Below, piece by piece: positions 1 through 5,368 of a DNA stretch of 5,759 nucleotides. Within the stretch, counting starts at the first letter, position 1; the number at the start of each line of letters is the position of its first letter. The translations under genes were made by a program, and so were the position numbers. Source of the DNA: Candidatus Thorarchaeota archaeon (GTDB taxonomy: Archaea; Asgardarchaeota; Thorarchaeia; Thorarchaeales; Thorarchaeaceae); NCBI GenBank assembly GCA_011365025.1, contig RDOF01000080.1:1-5759 (forward strand), written 5' to 3'. Below the pieces are notes generated by a model. That model was not told where the DNA came from. It was given only the letters and a program-made list of their open reading frames with translations, and did not search any database.

Positions 1-193
1 CTACCAGGTCTGCGACAGCCCAGTCGGTGTCAGCGTCATTGGACAGCTGAAGAATGACCACAGGAGGGCCCTGATTTGCAGCATCCGCAGTCCAGGCCGT
101 TGCGGCTAGGAGTTGGATTGACAGTATTGCCATAGTGGCAAGAGCACAAAAGACTACGATTCTTCTCTTGTCATGTGATGCAGATGAGTTCAT
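1..193 (-). CDS. Exported protein of unknown function, N-terminal part only
   Basis: The minus strand reads open from an ATG at 193-191 to the window edge, 64 codons, with the 3' end missing. The start MNSSASHDKRR is a positively charged n-region. It is followed by a hydrophobic core (VVFCALATMAILSIQLLAA) and a small-residue stretch ending near TADA-ANQ, a classical Sec signal peptide or N-terminal anchor. The mature part opens PPVVILQLSNDADTDWAVADLV, which looks like the first beta strand and helix of a folded domain, but I cannot name the family. A GAGGG motif (plus-strand 201-205) lies 7 bases upstream of the ATG, supporting this start. The gene is transcribed away from the cassette array, so it marks the array's left border; nothing visible shows that it works with the array. 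I am sure of the reading frame and export signal, not of function. Confidence 0.8.
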   Translation of the reverse strand, partial: MNSSASHDKRRIVVFCALATMAILSIQLLAATAWTADAANQGPPVVILQLSNDADTDWAVADLV

Positions 194-260
194 CTCAATG
201 CCCTCAATTGGACCGGATCTTACGACCCGGACTTCAATTTTTTTGCCGGCGAAAGCACCT

Positions 261-267
261 AATAAAA
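261..267 (-). promoter_or_regulatory. Possible TATA-like element for the minus-strand gene
   Basis: On the minus strand this reads TTTTATT, about 70 bases upstream of the ATG at 193. If it is an archaeal TATA box, transcription would start near 235-240 and leave a leader of about 45 bases carrying the GAGGG ribosome site. It is only an AT-rich match in a short gap between two oppositely oriented genes. The rest of 194-297 shows nothing else I can support. Confidence 0.2.
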
Positions 268-351
268 TGCACGGTCGACAGAGACACTTGGCTATAGGTC
301 CAAACATCAGGCGGAGATGGATTCATCCAGCCACCAACGCCTCTCTCTCGG

Positions 352-1230
352 GTGGTGTCCTCACTGGTGATCGAGGGGCTGCGCTACGGCAGCAATCCCC
401 TGCTGGAGATGCGCATCCACGATATCAACCTGGAGGTGGACCTGTCAAGACACGACCCCAATCACCCCGGCGAGAAGCAGGACTTCGATGGAACGGGATA
501 TCCAGATTCAAAACAGATCTCAGACACGGACACCGATCTGATTGCAGCCAATGAAGAGGTCTCCTTCTATTGGACTGGACCTTGGCCCTTACTTCACTAT
601 GTATTTGGCATTCTAATATGCCCTGAGAGTGTACCGGAGGGACATCCTGCCAAGCCTGCTGAAGGAACCACGCTGCACTATCATATTGCCAAGAACCTGC
701 TGAGTCAGACCGAAAGCTGGGACATTCACACCGAGGACGACGGGTCCTTTGGGCAACCAAGCGATGAGATCCTCAATCAGCAAGTGGGGTTTCTTGGAGA
801 TGTCTTGGTTTTAGTCTTAATAGGTGCACTCATTGGTCTTGAGATTGCGATGCATCATGGCAATATCCCAATGATGGTGGCCATGATTTTGGATATTGTG
901 ATAGCATCGGTGACCTTCTTTGAGATGTACGACTGGTTTCATGAAAAGATGCTCTCCGAGGGAAAATGGACACACTACGAGTGTGCGCATCACTGGTTTA
1001 TCTTGGGATTGGGGTTGCTTTGTTCGACACTAGGCCCCTTCATTATATTTGGTCTTGTCAATTTCTATGAACCTATGACTCCAGCCGCGCAGGTGCTAGC
1101 CGATACTGCCGGTGAGATGGCCCCTGTGCAGGCTATTGCCATGGACATGAAACTAGCGATAATCTTCCTGATTGCCATGGCCGTAGCATGCTTTTATCGT
1201 GCTTTCCTACACCTAGTGAGGTCATTCTGA
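352..1230 (+). CDS. Cassette 1: shared N-terminal module fused to a four-segment membrane payload (putative toxin C-terminal domain)
   Basis: The 292-residue frame from a GTG at 352 has no ribosome site. The same frame stays open back to 298 after a TAG at 295-297, so the gene looks 5'-truncated rather than started here. Residues 17-48 are the shared module (LLEM, HDINLEVDLSRHDPNHPGE, FDGT). A 25-residue acidic linker leads to WTGPWPLLH at 74-82. The VD(F/I)LG-like motif expected about 20 residues further on in the sister cassettes is missing. Instead there is a soluble stretch to about 145, containing HYHIAKNLLSQTESWD. Likely membrane segments are 146-166, 172-192, 213-237 and 266-288; FLGDV recurs at the first one. 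The small membrane gene at 1307 follows. Known from families: polymorphic toxins and their orphan cassettes place a conserved linker before a variable toxic domain and an immunity gene. Inferred here: a membrane-active toxin domain, possibly silent. No catalytic motif is visible and no family is recognised. Confidence 0.75.
   Translation: MVSSLVIEGLRYGSNPLLEMRIHDINLEVDLSRHDPNHPGEKQDFDGTGYPDSKQISDTDTDLIAANEEVSFYWTGPWPLLHYVFGILICPESVPEGHPAKPAEGTTLHYHIAKNLLSQTESWDIHTEDDGSFGQPSDEILNQQVGFLGDVLVLVLIGALIGLEIAMHHGNIPMMVAMILDIVIASVTFFEMYDWFHEKMLSEGKWTHYECAHHWFILGLGLLCSTLGPFIIFGLVNFYEPMTPAAQVLADTAGEMAPVQAIAMDMKLAIIFLIAMAVACFYRAFLHLVRSF
400..494 (+). repeat. Shared cassette module, copy 1
   Basis: This 95-base stretch matches copy 2 (1804-1898) at 84 of 95 positions by hand alignment without gaps. 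It encodes LLEM to FDGT. Weaker similarity continues to the left at protein level (EGLRYGSNPLLEM against RGDRYDSHSLLEM). Identity stops soon after the FDGT codons, where the linker begins. It is clearly richer in GC than the payload DNA that follows. Confidence 0.9.
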
Positions 1231-1289
1231 TGAAAGAGAAGGTCCTATTTCAAGGTGGAAGACTTAAACCCCACAATGGTGGAGAGATG

Positions 1290-1295
1290 AAGGAG
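1290..1295 (+). promoter_or_regulatory. Ribosome binding site deciding the GTG start at 1307
   Basis: AAGGAG lies 11 bases before the GTG. An in-frame TGA at 1301-1303 rules out any earlier start, and the next ATG would cut away the first membrane segment, so the two signals agree on 1307. Confidence 0.5.
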
Positions 1296-1306
1296 TTGTT
1301 TGACAG

Positions 1307-1702
1307 GTGCAGAGTCTAGAGTCTCTTGCCGCGTATGGCGCATACATAGTACTGGTCGGCCTAGTTTTTGCACCATATGCTGTTATGCGACGGCTGCGGC
1401 TACGAGCGATACTACGAGAGGGAGTCCCTGATGGAGAGGCCGTTGTGGAATTCAAGCAATGGCAGCTTCGACTGGTCACCAGCAGGTACAGTCGAGCCCT
1501 TGAGTGGATGTTGTTCACGATCTCCGCTGTCCTGCAGATAGGGGGATTCCTGTATTGGAATCACGCATTTGCGGAAATGCCAGGTCTGCATCTTGCCCAG
1601 AATCTGATTTGGGTTCTCGCAGTATTCCTTGGAGCGGCTATGGTTTCTCTGTGGATGGAGCAAAGACTCAGATCAAAGATGCAGTCAAAAGCACTAGGAT
1701 AA
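1307..1702 (+). CDS. Cassette 1 partner: small three-segment membrane protein (putative immunity protein)
   Basis: The protein has 131 residues with likely membrane segments at 8-27, 66-85 and 97-116. A basic and amphipathic loop (RRLRLRAILREG, then FKQWQLRLVTSR) lies between the first two, and a basic tail RLRSKMQSK closes the protein. The charge pattern puts the loop and tail in the cytoplasm. It starts at GTG behind AAGGAG and lies 76 bases after the payload 1 stop, on the same strand and probably the same transcript. Position, small size and membrane topology are what one expects of an immunity protein protecting against a membrane-inserting toxin; immunity proteins of pore-forming colicins are also short integral membrane proteins. 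This is inference from context; the sequence matches no family I know and shows no clear similarity to the other partner proteins here. Confidence 0.75.
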   Translation: MQSLESLAAYGAYIVLVGLVFAPYAVMRRLRLRAILREGVPDGEAVVEFKQWQLRLVTSRYSRALEWMLFTISAVLQIGGFLYWNHAFAEMPGLHLAQNLIWVLAVFLGAAMVSLWMEQRLRSKMQSKALG

Positions 1703-1737
1703 CCGAGGGACCAGTTTCATCATACTGAAAGGGAAAT

Positions 1738-1748
1738 GCATCTCCTCA
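1738..1748 (+). repeat. Boundary motif GCATCTCCTCA ahead of cassette 2
   Basis: This 11-mer recurs with one change (GCATTTCCTCA) at 3190-3200, just ahead of cassette 3. In both places it lies in the short gap between the previous partner gene and the next module and ends near an in-frame TGA. It could be a recombination edge or chance. Confidence 0.2.
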
Positions 1749-1767
1749 TTTCTGAATCATCCAGTAC

Positions 1768-2628
1768 GTGGTGGTCCGGGGCGACAGGTACGACTCCCAC
1801 TCGCTGCTGGAGATGAAGATCCACGACATCACGCTGGAGGTGGACCTCTCCAGACACGACCCCAATCACCCCGGCGAAGAGCAGGACTTCGATGGGACAT
1901 CAATTCCGAAGCCTGATACTGTGCCAATAATTGATAATTACATTGAAGGGGCCCAGAGCACCACCGATTCTTGGTGGACAGGACCATGGCCTGTATTGCA
2001 TGTCCTATCTATGGACCAGCTCGTATCAGGTGCATTGTATGTGCTGCAGTTGGCTGTGGATTTCTTGGGTGATGTTGTGCTAGAAGCATTAGATCTAGTG
2101 TACTCGGCTGCCAATGAGTTGAATTCCTTGGGATTAGAAACGTTAGCAAGAGATTCATATCGTGCCTATCAGATGGGTATTTTCTCTCATCTCGATATAG
2201 TCAAATGGACTATAGAAACGCTGTTGATATCTGTTGATTATCTTTCTACTCCTGGTGCATTGTTGCCACCCCCAATTTACCAAATCCTTTGCGCATTACT
2301 TGGCGCAGCAGCAACTCTTCTCATTGTCTGGCTTTACGCAATTCATACTGCTATAGATACTGGAGTTATGGATATCCGCGCGGCTTTGCCCATGCTGCTT
2401 GAAATGATGCTTTTCACAATTGGTGTGAACATTGCTAGTAGCTATGCGGGAAGAACCGAGTTTCTTGCGAAGTTCTGGCAGATGCGCGGATTACTGAATG
2501 TTGGGGAACGGGTGAACTGGGGGTCGGTGTTTCACATCCTGAATGTAGCCGTTAAGGTTTTCTTCTTTATCATATGCCTTACCATGTTCCAACATTACCT
2601 AGGTCCTGCAATTAGTCAATACACATAA
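1768..2628 (+). CDS. Cassette 2: shared N-terminal module fused to a membrane payload (putative toxin C-terminal domain)
   Basis: The 286-residue frame is read from a GTG at 1768, which has no ribosome site. An in-frame TGA at 1753-1755 leaves only four codons before it, so the module begins abruptly. Residues 13-44 are the shared module (LLEM, HDITLEVDLSRHDPNHPGE, FDGT). The linker to the second conserved motif is 25 residues, exactly as in cassette 1. WTGPWPVLH lies at 70-78 and AVDFLGD at 96-102. After that the sequence is its own: an amphipathic helical stretch to about 160, then probable membrane segments at 168-194, 205-224 and 254-275 and a short tail LGPAISQYT. WGS at 251-253 just before the last segment is shared with cassette 3. 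The payload is otherwise unlike the others. Inferred role: membrane-targeting toxic domain paired with the gene at 2654; it may be silent until recombined with a complete parent gene. Confidence 0.75.
   Translation: MVVRGDRYDSHSLLEMKIHDITLEVDLSRHDPNHPGEEQDFDGTSIPKPDTVPIIDNYIEGAQSTTDSWWTGPWPVLHVLSMDQLVSGALYVLQLAVDFLGDVVLEALDLVYSAANELNSLGLETLARDSYRAYQMGIFSHLDIVKWTIETLLISVDYLSTPGALLPPPIYQILCALLGAAATLLIVWLYAIHTAIDTGVMDIRAALPMLLEMMLFTIGVNIASSYAGRTEFLAKFWQMRGLLNVGERVNWGSVFHILNVAVKVFFFIICLTMFQHYLGPAISQYT
1804..1898 (+). repeat. Shared cassette module, copy 2
   Basis: This is the best preserved copy. It matches copy 1 at 84 of 95 positions, and its last 80 bases match copy 4 at 68 of 80. Counted by eye, the DNA from 1768 to 1898 is roughly 63 percent GC, against mid-forties in the linker just after it. 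Changes between copies are largely synonymous or conservative, so the module was under protein-level selection in its parent. Confidence 0.9.
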
Positions 2629-2644
2629 AATCCATTATATGTAT

Positions 2645-2653
2645 GAGGTGATC
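2645..2653 (+). promoter_or_regulatory. Strong ribosome binding site for the ATG at 2654
   Basis: GAGGTGATC is complementary to the usual 3' end of prokaryotic 16S rRNA, and its GAGG core lies 5 bases before the ATG. This favours 2654 over the ATG at 2639, which has no such site. Confidence 0.65.
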
Positions 2654-3187
2654 ATGGTGGTTCTTCTCTTCACAATCTTGACCTTTGCGTGTTCTTTGCT
2701 TCTCACCACTGGCATTACTATCAGTGCAAAACGAGAGAAAGGGCCTCCTCCAGTTCAGGCCACAGGAAGATGGCTGTGGAGGAAGTCATGGAGAGTGTTC
2801 ATCGTTGGCGAACTGAATCTTGTCATTCTTGCAGTAATGCTGCATTTCCTGGCGCAAACCGCGGCATTTCAACCAATGGTTGTTGACCCGTTTATGTTCT
2901 CTGTTGGATGGTTCTTCACCCTCACAGTGCTCCTAATCGCAGGAGTTGTACGTACCTATGGCTACAGTTCTCCAATACCTGGCGCACTAACATCAGGAGT
3001 GGAGGTATATGAATACGAAGTAGACTCTCATAGGGACAGTCTGGCGGGAATTGACTATGTTCTCAAGTACATTCGAGAGCATGAGAGAAATCCAGAGGAA
3101 TTTGTTGGACTATTCCTTAGGCATCTCTCTGCACGGGATGATGAGGTCGGTGCAAGAGCGAAGACACTCTTGGGGCAGATGGAATAG
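2654..3187 (+). CDS. Cassette 2 partner: membrane protein with C-terminal helical domain (putative immunity protein)
   Basis: The protein has 177 residues from the ATG at 2654; starting at 2639 would add MYEVI. Membrane segments are likely at 1-24, 47-69 and 82-99, with a basic loop (KREKG, then RWLWRKSWR) between the first two. A soluble C-terminal part of about 75 residues follows. It contains YVLKYIREHERNPEEF and ends SARDDEVGARAKTLLGQME. This helical end aligns without gaps over 43-44 residues with the end of the cassette 3 partner at 4077 (shared pattern S..D..(I/V)G..A...L..M), so the two are relatives. The gene starts 25 bases after payload 2 and has the best ribosome site among the partners, so it may be translated independently. 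Immunity is inferred from position and architecture; no known family is recognised. Confidence 0.75.
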   Translation: MVVLLFTILTFACSLLLTTGITISAKREKGPPPVQATGRWLWRKSWRVFIVGELNLVILAVMLHFLAQTAAFQPMVVDPFMFSVGWFFTLTVLLIAGVVRTYGYSSPIPGALTSGVEVYEYEVDSHRDSLAGIDYVLKYIREHERNPEEFVGLFLRHLSARDDEVGARAKTLLGQME

Positions 3188-3189
3188 GC

Positions 3190-3200
3190 GCATTTCCTCA
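3190..3200 (+). repeat. Boundary motif GCATTTCCTCA ahead of cassette 3
   Basis: One base differs from 1738-1748. It lies directly after the partner 2 stop (3185-3187) and just before the open frame of the cassette 3 module, which follows a TGA at 3203-3205. Confidence 0.2.
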
Positions 3201-3211
3201 ATTGAGGACTT

Positions 3212-3295
3212 CGAGCTGCTTGGCACGACTTCCTCAACCCCACCTTCCCGCCACTCAGCGGAGACCCGGAGAACGTCATGCCGTATGACGGGACG
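3212..3295 (+). repeat. Divergent shared module, copy 3
   Basis: In the frame of the downstream gene this reads RAAWHDFLNPTFPPLSGDPE, then NVMPYDGT. It lines up with HDI.LEVDLSRHDPNHPGE..FDGT at H, D, DP and (F/Y)DGT with only two residues difference in length, but shows little DNA identity to copies 1, 2 and 4. Like them it is GC-rich, follows a stop codon closely and has no start codon at its own left end. It is probably the matching 3' fragment of a diverged parent gene. Confidence 0.5.
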
Positions 3296-4036
3296 AGAAC
3301 AGGAGTTGGTGATCCCAACAACTCGCATACAACCAATGCACTGAGCATCGGTAGTTCATTTGTTGATGACAACCTATTAACATGGTGGGTGTTGGAATTC
3401 TTCTGGCCTGTTTGCCATCTCGCATTAACGGCTGTTGCAGCAGGTCTAAGTCAGGTAGTTCATTTCACAATTGATCTTATCGGTAATAGAGAGTTATACG
3501 ATTTGCAGGTGGATGGTGGACCCAGCTTTGATGATTATCTAGAAGGAGCTAGTGATTTCCTGTTTGCGTCCATTTTTGCAATGCTGCTGCAGAGCGCTGT
3601 TGTTGCCATTAATATCTTTGATATGTTCACTTCAGTCCCAGGAAACCAGGCAAATCCGTATGCTGGAGTTCCGCTTGGCGTGGCAATAGTGCTTACTGTC
3701 ATTGCATACATTGCTCCAATCACAATAATTGAATTGGAAGTTGCGGATGGATCAATAAGCCATGGAAACGCGGCATGGGACTACTTCTCACTATTCATCA
3801 TGACCTTGCTAGTATTGAGCGGTTGGAAGCCACTGAAGAATGTCTTAGCAGCAACAACCTCTGCTCTTCTGGGATTTGTGTTTGGAATACATCTGATGGG
3901 GGCGGGAGTTTGGGTGCCTTGGATCGAGGAAACATTTGAACCCAGAACCAAATGGGGTTCGTTAATTGTTCTGGGTGCATCGACAATGTTTTGTGGTCTT
4001 TGGATCTATCATCTTGTGTTGAGTCTAAGAGGTTAG
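3278..4036 (+). CDS. Cassette 3: divergent module fused to a multi-segment membrane payload (putative toxin C-terminal domain)
   Basis: The frame is open from 3206; the first ATG is at 3278, inside the module, with GGAG 6 bases before it, giving 252 residues. PYDGT stands at the front. WW at 36-37 and FFWPVCH at 41-47 take the place of WTGPWPxxH, and TIDLIG at 64-69 takes that of VDFLG, at nearly the same spacing (27 against 28 residues from WP). An acidic stretch with QVDGGPSFDDYLEG follows. Probable membrane segments are 97-116, 131-151, 168-182, 187-208 and 228-249, more than in the other payloads, ending on a basic SLRG. KWGS before the last segment recalls NWGS in cassette 2. Three small membrane genes follow. 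The inferred role is the same as for its sister cassettes; it could instead be a permease-like membrane protein, but the conserved front argues against a free-standing one. The true start is uncertain and may not exist. Confidence 0.7.
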   Translation: MPYDGTRTGVGDPNNSHTTNALSIGSSFVDDNLLTWWVLEFFWPVCHLALTAVAAGLSQVVHFTIDLIGNRELYDLQVDGGPSFDDYLEGASDFLFASIFAMLLQSAVVAINIFDMFTSVPGNQANPYAGVPLGVAIVLTVIAYIAPITIIELEVADGSISHGNAAWDYFSLFIMTLLVLSGWKPLKNVLAATTSALLGFVFGIHLMGAGVWVPWIEETFEPRTKWGSLIVLGASTMFCGLWIYHLVLSLRG

Positions 4037-4076
4037 TAATATACAGCCAACCGACCACTTTCTTACAAGACAGCCG

Positions 4077-4445
4077 TTGACAAAAGAAGCAAGAAATGGT
4101 CTATTGCTTCTGTTGTTTCTCTTGATTGTTCTTGCTTTTACAATCTTCATTGGAGACTACTCAGGAACAATTACTGTCATAATCGCTTTGCTAGTGACTG
4201 CTTGCTTTGTGCTTTCCAGTAGCAAACCTGTCAGGAGGAGAAATGTAATACCATTTGTTGCCTTAATAAATTCCGAATTGGCAAGGTCTAGAGACCCTGA
4301 AACTCGGTTCAGATACATCATTGACAATATGCTGAAAGAGAGGAAGCTGTCGCATGATGAGATTCTCAAGATTATATCCAGCTTCTCACATCAAGATAGC
4401 ACAATTGGCATCTTGGCATCTAAGATGCTCACAGAGATGACCTGA
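4077..4445 (+). CDS. Cassette 3 partner A: two-segment membrane protein with C-terminal helical domain (putative immunity protein)
   Basis: The protein has 122 residues from a TTG at 4077, the only usual start codon before the first hydrophobic segment. The frame is open well upstream but lacks another start. Membrane segments are likely at 8-25 and 31-48, then a basic SSSKPVRRRN turn puts the remaining 70 residues in the cytoplasm. Residues 80-121 (YIIDNMLKERKLSHDEILK, to the end at LASKMLTEM) align without gaps with the C-terminus of the cassette 2 partner. It follows payload 3 by 40 bases. No ribosome site is visible; an AT-rich TAATATA at 4037-4043 could be a TATA element giving a nearly leaderless message, but this is weak. 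The family link with the gene at 2654 is the best internal evidence that these small proteins share one job, presumably immunity. No known family is recognised. Confidence 0.7.
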   Translation: MTKEARNGLLLLLFLLIVLAFTIFIGDYSGTITVIIALLVTACFVLSSSKPVRRRNVIPFVALINSELARSRDPETRFRYIIDNMLKERKLSHDEILKIISSFSHQDSTIGILASKMLTEMT

Positions 4446-4484
4446 ACAATGATGACTGTCTCCCTCTTTTTCTGGCATTACATA

Positions 4485-4516
4485 ACTGGAATACCAGTCA
4501 ACTTCTAGGCTGAAGT
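4485..4516 (+). other. Two short inverted repeats before partner B
   Basis: ACTGG-AATA-CCAGT (4485-4498) and ACTTC-TAGGCT-GAAGT (4501-4516) are perfect 5-base-pair stems placed back to back. They end one base before the AGGAGG ribosome site. They follow a TTTTT run (4467-4471). They could be a weak terminator or translational control element between partner A and partner B, or chance. Confidence 0.25.
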
Positions 4517-4517
4517 C

Positions 4518-4523
4518 AGGAGG
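4518..4523 (+). promoter_or_regulatory. Strong ribosome binding site pointing at a GTG at 4533
   Basis: AGGAGG sits 9 bases before a GTG at 4533. That GTG opens GTG ACA GAA GTT TTG TGA and stops at once in the present sequence. One extra T in the 4543-4546 run would join it to the membrane protein frame that follows, so the site identifies the ancestral start. Confidence 0.55.
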
Positions 4524-4546
4524 AAGGATAACGTGACAGAAGTTTT

Positions 4547-4882
4547 GTGATATCTGTCATAATGACAGCACTGATTATCTACGAAGCTATTCGATGGATT
4601 TTCATAAGCTCTGTGAAATTATATAGGTCAGACAGTCCGGATGACTCCCCTCATTCAAATCGATTCTCTTTGTATTGGGTGGAATTCATTTCAAGACAGA
4701 AGAGGAGCATTGGTTTCGGTACGACAGGTCCGTTCCTCATGTTGCTGGCAATCGTACTTGCTCTGGGCTGGGTCATCACACTTATACCTGATAACACAGG
4801 AAGCCTACCTTTTCTGGTAGTCATTTTCTTGGGATATACAATAATTATGACAGCGCAAGCGATTCCATTTTCGGTAAAATGA
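4547..4882 (+). CDS. Cassette 3 partner B: small three-segment membrane protein, start apparently frameshifted
   Basis: From the GTG at 4547 the frame gives 111 residues with membrane segments at about 1-21, 61-80 and 87-107. A polar loop rich in S, D and P (YRSDSPDDSPHSN) lies between the first two. The GTG at 4547 has no ribosome site at a useful distance. Fourteen bases earlier, a GTG at 4533 has a strong one but is one frame away. Adding one T in the TTTT run would give MTEVFVISVIMTALIIYEA, a natural beginning for this protein. The gene is therefore probably either frameshifted in nature or miscalled at a homopolymer. It follows partner A by about 90-100 bases and overlaps the frame of partner C at ATGA. 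The likely role is an additional immunity-type membrane protein; no family recognised. A ribosomal frameshift is possible but the run is not a strong slippery site. Confidence 0.6.
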   Translation: MISVIMTALIIYEAIRWIFISSVKLYRSDSPDDSPHSNRFSLYWVEFISRQKRSIGFGTTGPFLMLLAIVLALGWVITLIPDNTGSLPFLVVIFLGYTIIMTAQAIPFSVK

Positions 4883-4965
4883 AGTAATTCAACGAAGAAA
4901 GACCAATAGACAGTCTTACACTCCTAAGGGGCATTACTCTTATAGCGGGTCTTCACTACTTCTGC

Positions 4966-5319
4966 ATGTTCTATACATTAGGAGTTGAGTTGGAGTTCGG
5001 CGAGGTGCAGAATGTGATAACATTAACTCTAATCACTATTCAGCTTCTGTTCCTAGCTATCAATGAGATGTACTGCCGAGGCCTTGGACCGGAAGTAGTC
5101 CAGAAGATTGGTGATGAGCTCTTTGGGAATTATAGCCGTAGTTTAATTATCTATGAGATAATGACTACGAGTTGGATTATATCTGGTTTCAATGATATCT
5201 ATGGACCGAGCTTTGCACCTCGGGCAGATATGTTAGTGTTTTTCCTGTTCGGGATATTTGTAGTTGCCATGATCTGGATATGGCAAGCCTCTCGATTCGA
5301 AGCAAGCAGCGATGTGTGA
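4966..5319 (+). CDS. Cassette 3 partner C: small four-segment membrane protein, start interrupted by a stop codon
   Basis: From the ATG at 4966 the frame gives 117 residues. The coding character starts earlier: the frame is open from 4888 and reads FNEERPIDSLTLLRGITLIA, then GLHYFC, before that ATG, completing a first membrane segment. Further segments are at 15-36, 59-77 and 88-107 (numbered from 4966). The only ATG in frame upstream is at 4879, overlapping the stop of partner B as ATGA; it reads ATG AAG TAA and then the open frame. The gene therefore seems to have begun by translational coupling at 4879 and now carries a nonsense codon at position 3, unless the base call is wrong. Internal initiation at 4966 would lose half of the first segment. 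Its place behind payload 3 and its size fit an immunity-like protein; no family is recognised and similarity to the other partners is not evident. Confidence 0.6.
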   Translation: MFYTLGVELEFGEVQNVITLTLITIQLLFLAINEMYCRGLGPEVVQKIGDELFGNYSRSLIIYEIMTTSWIISGFNDIYGPSFAPRADMLVFFLFGIFVVAMIWIWQASRFEASSDV

Positions 5320-5368
5320 ATGTGAACAAAGGAATTTCCTGCAATTTCATTGTTGAACTATTGTTGAT

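Noticed and set aside
317..370. A 17-residue frame (ATG at 317) with a purine-rich upstream region, as a possible leader or start for cassette 1
   Set aside because: It is out of frame with the module and ends at 368-370; nothing similar precedes the other cassettes.
135..554. A 139-codon plus-strand frame from a GTG overlapping the first module
   Set aside because: It overlaps the signal peptide gene and the module in another frame, its protein is low in hydrophobic order and rich in R, P and G, and it lacks relatives among the other copies; it is a shadow of GC-rich DNA.
425..760. Minus-strand open frame across the module and linker of cassette 1
   Set aside because: It is antisense to the conserved protein frame and results from the GC-rich module; the repeat copies are conserved in the plus frame.
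1230..1319. A 29-residue frame starting at ATG 1230, overlapping the payload 1 stop
   Set aside because: It overlaps the payload stop (TGATG), but the peptide (MKEKVLFQGGRLK...) has no counterpart after other payloads and runs into the better supported start at 1307.
3055..3372. Overlapping plus and minus frames around the partner 2 / module 3 junction
   Set aside because: They cross the end of partner 2 and the module in non-conserved frames, with arginine- and serine-rich protein typical of shadows.
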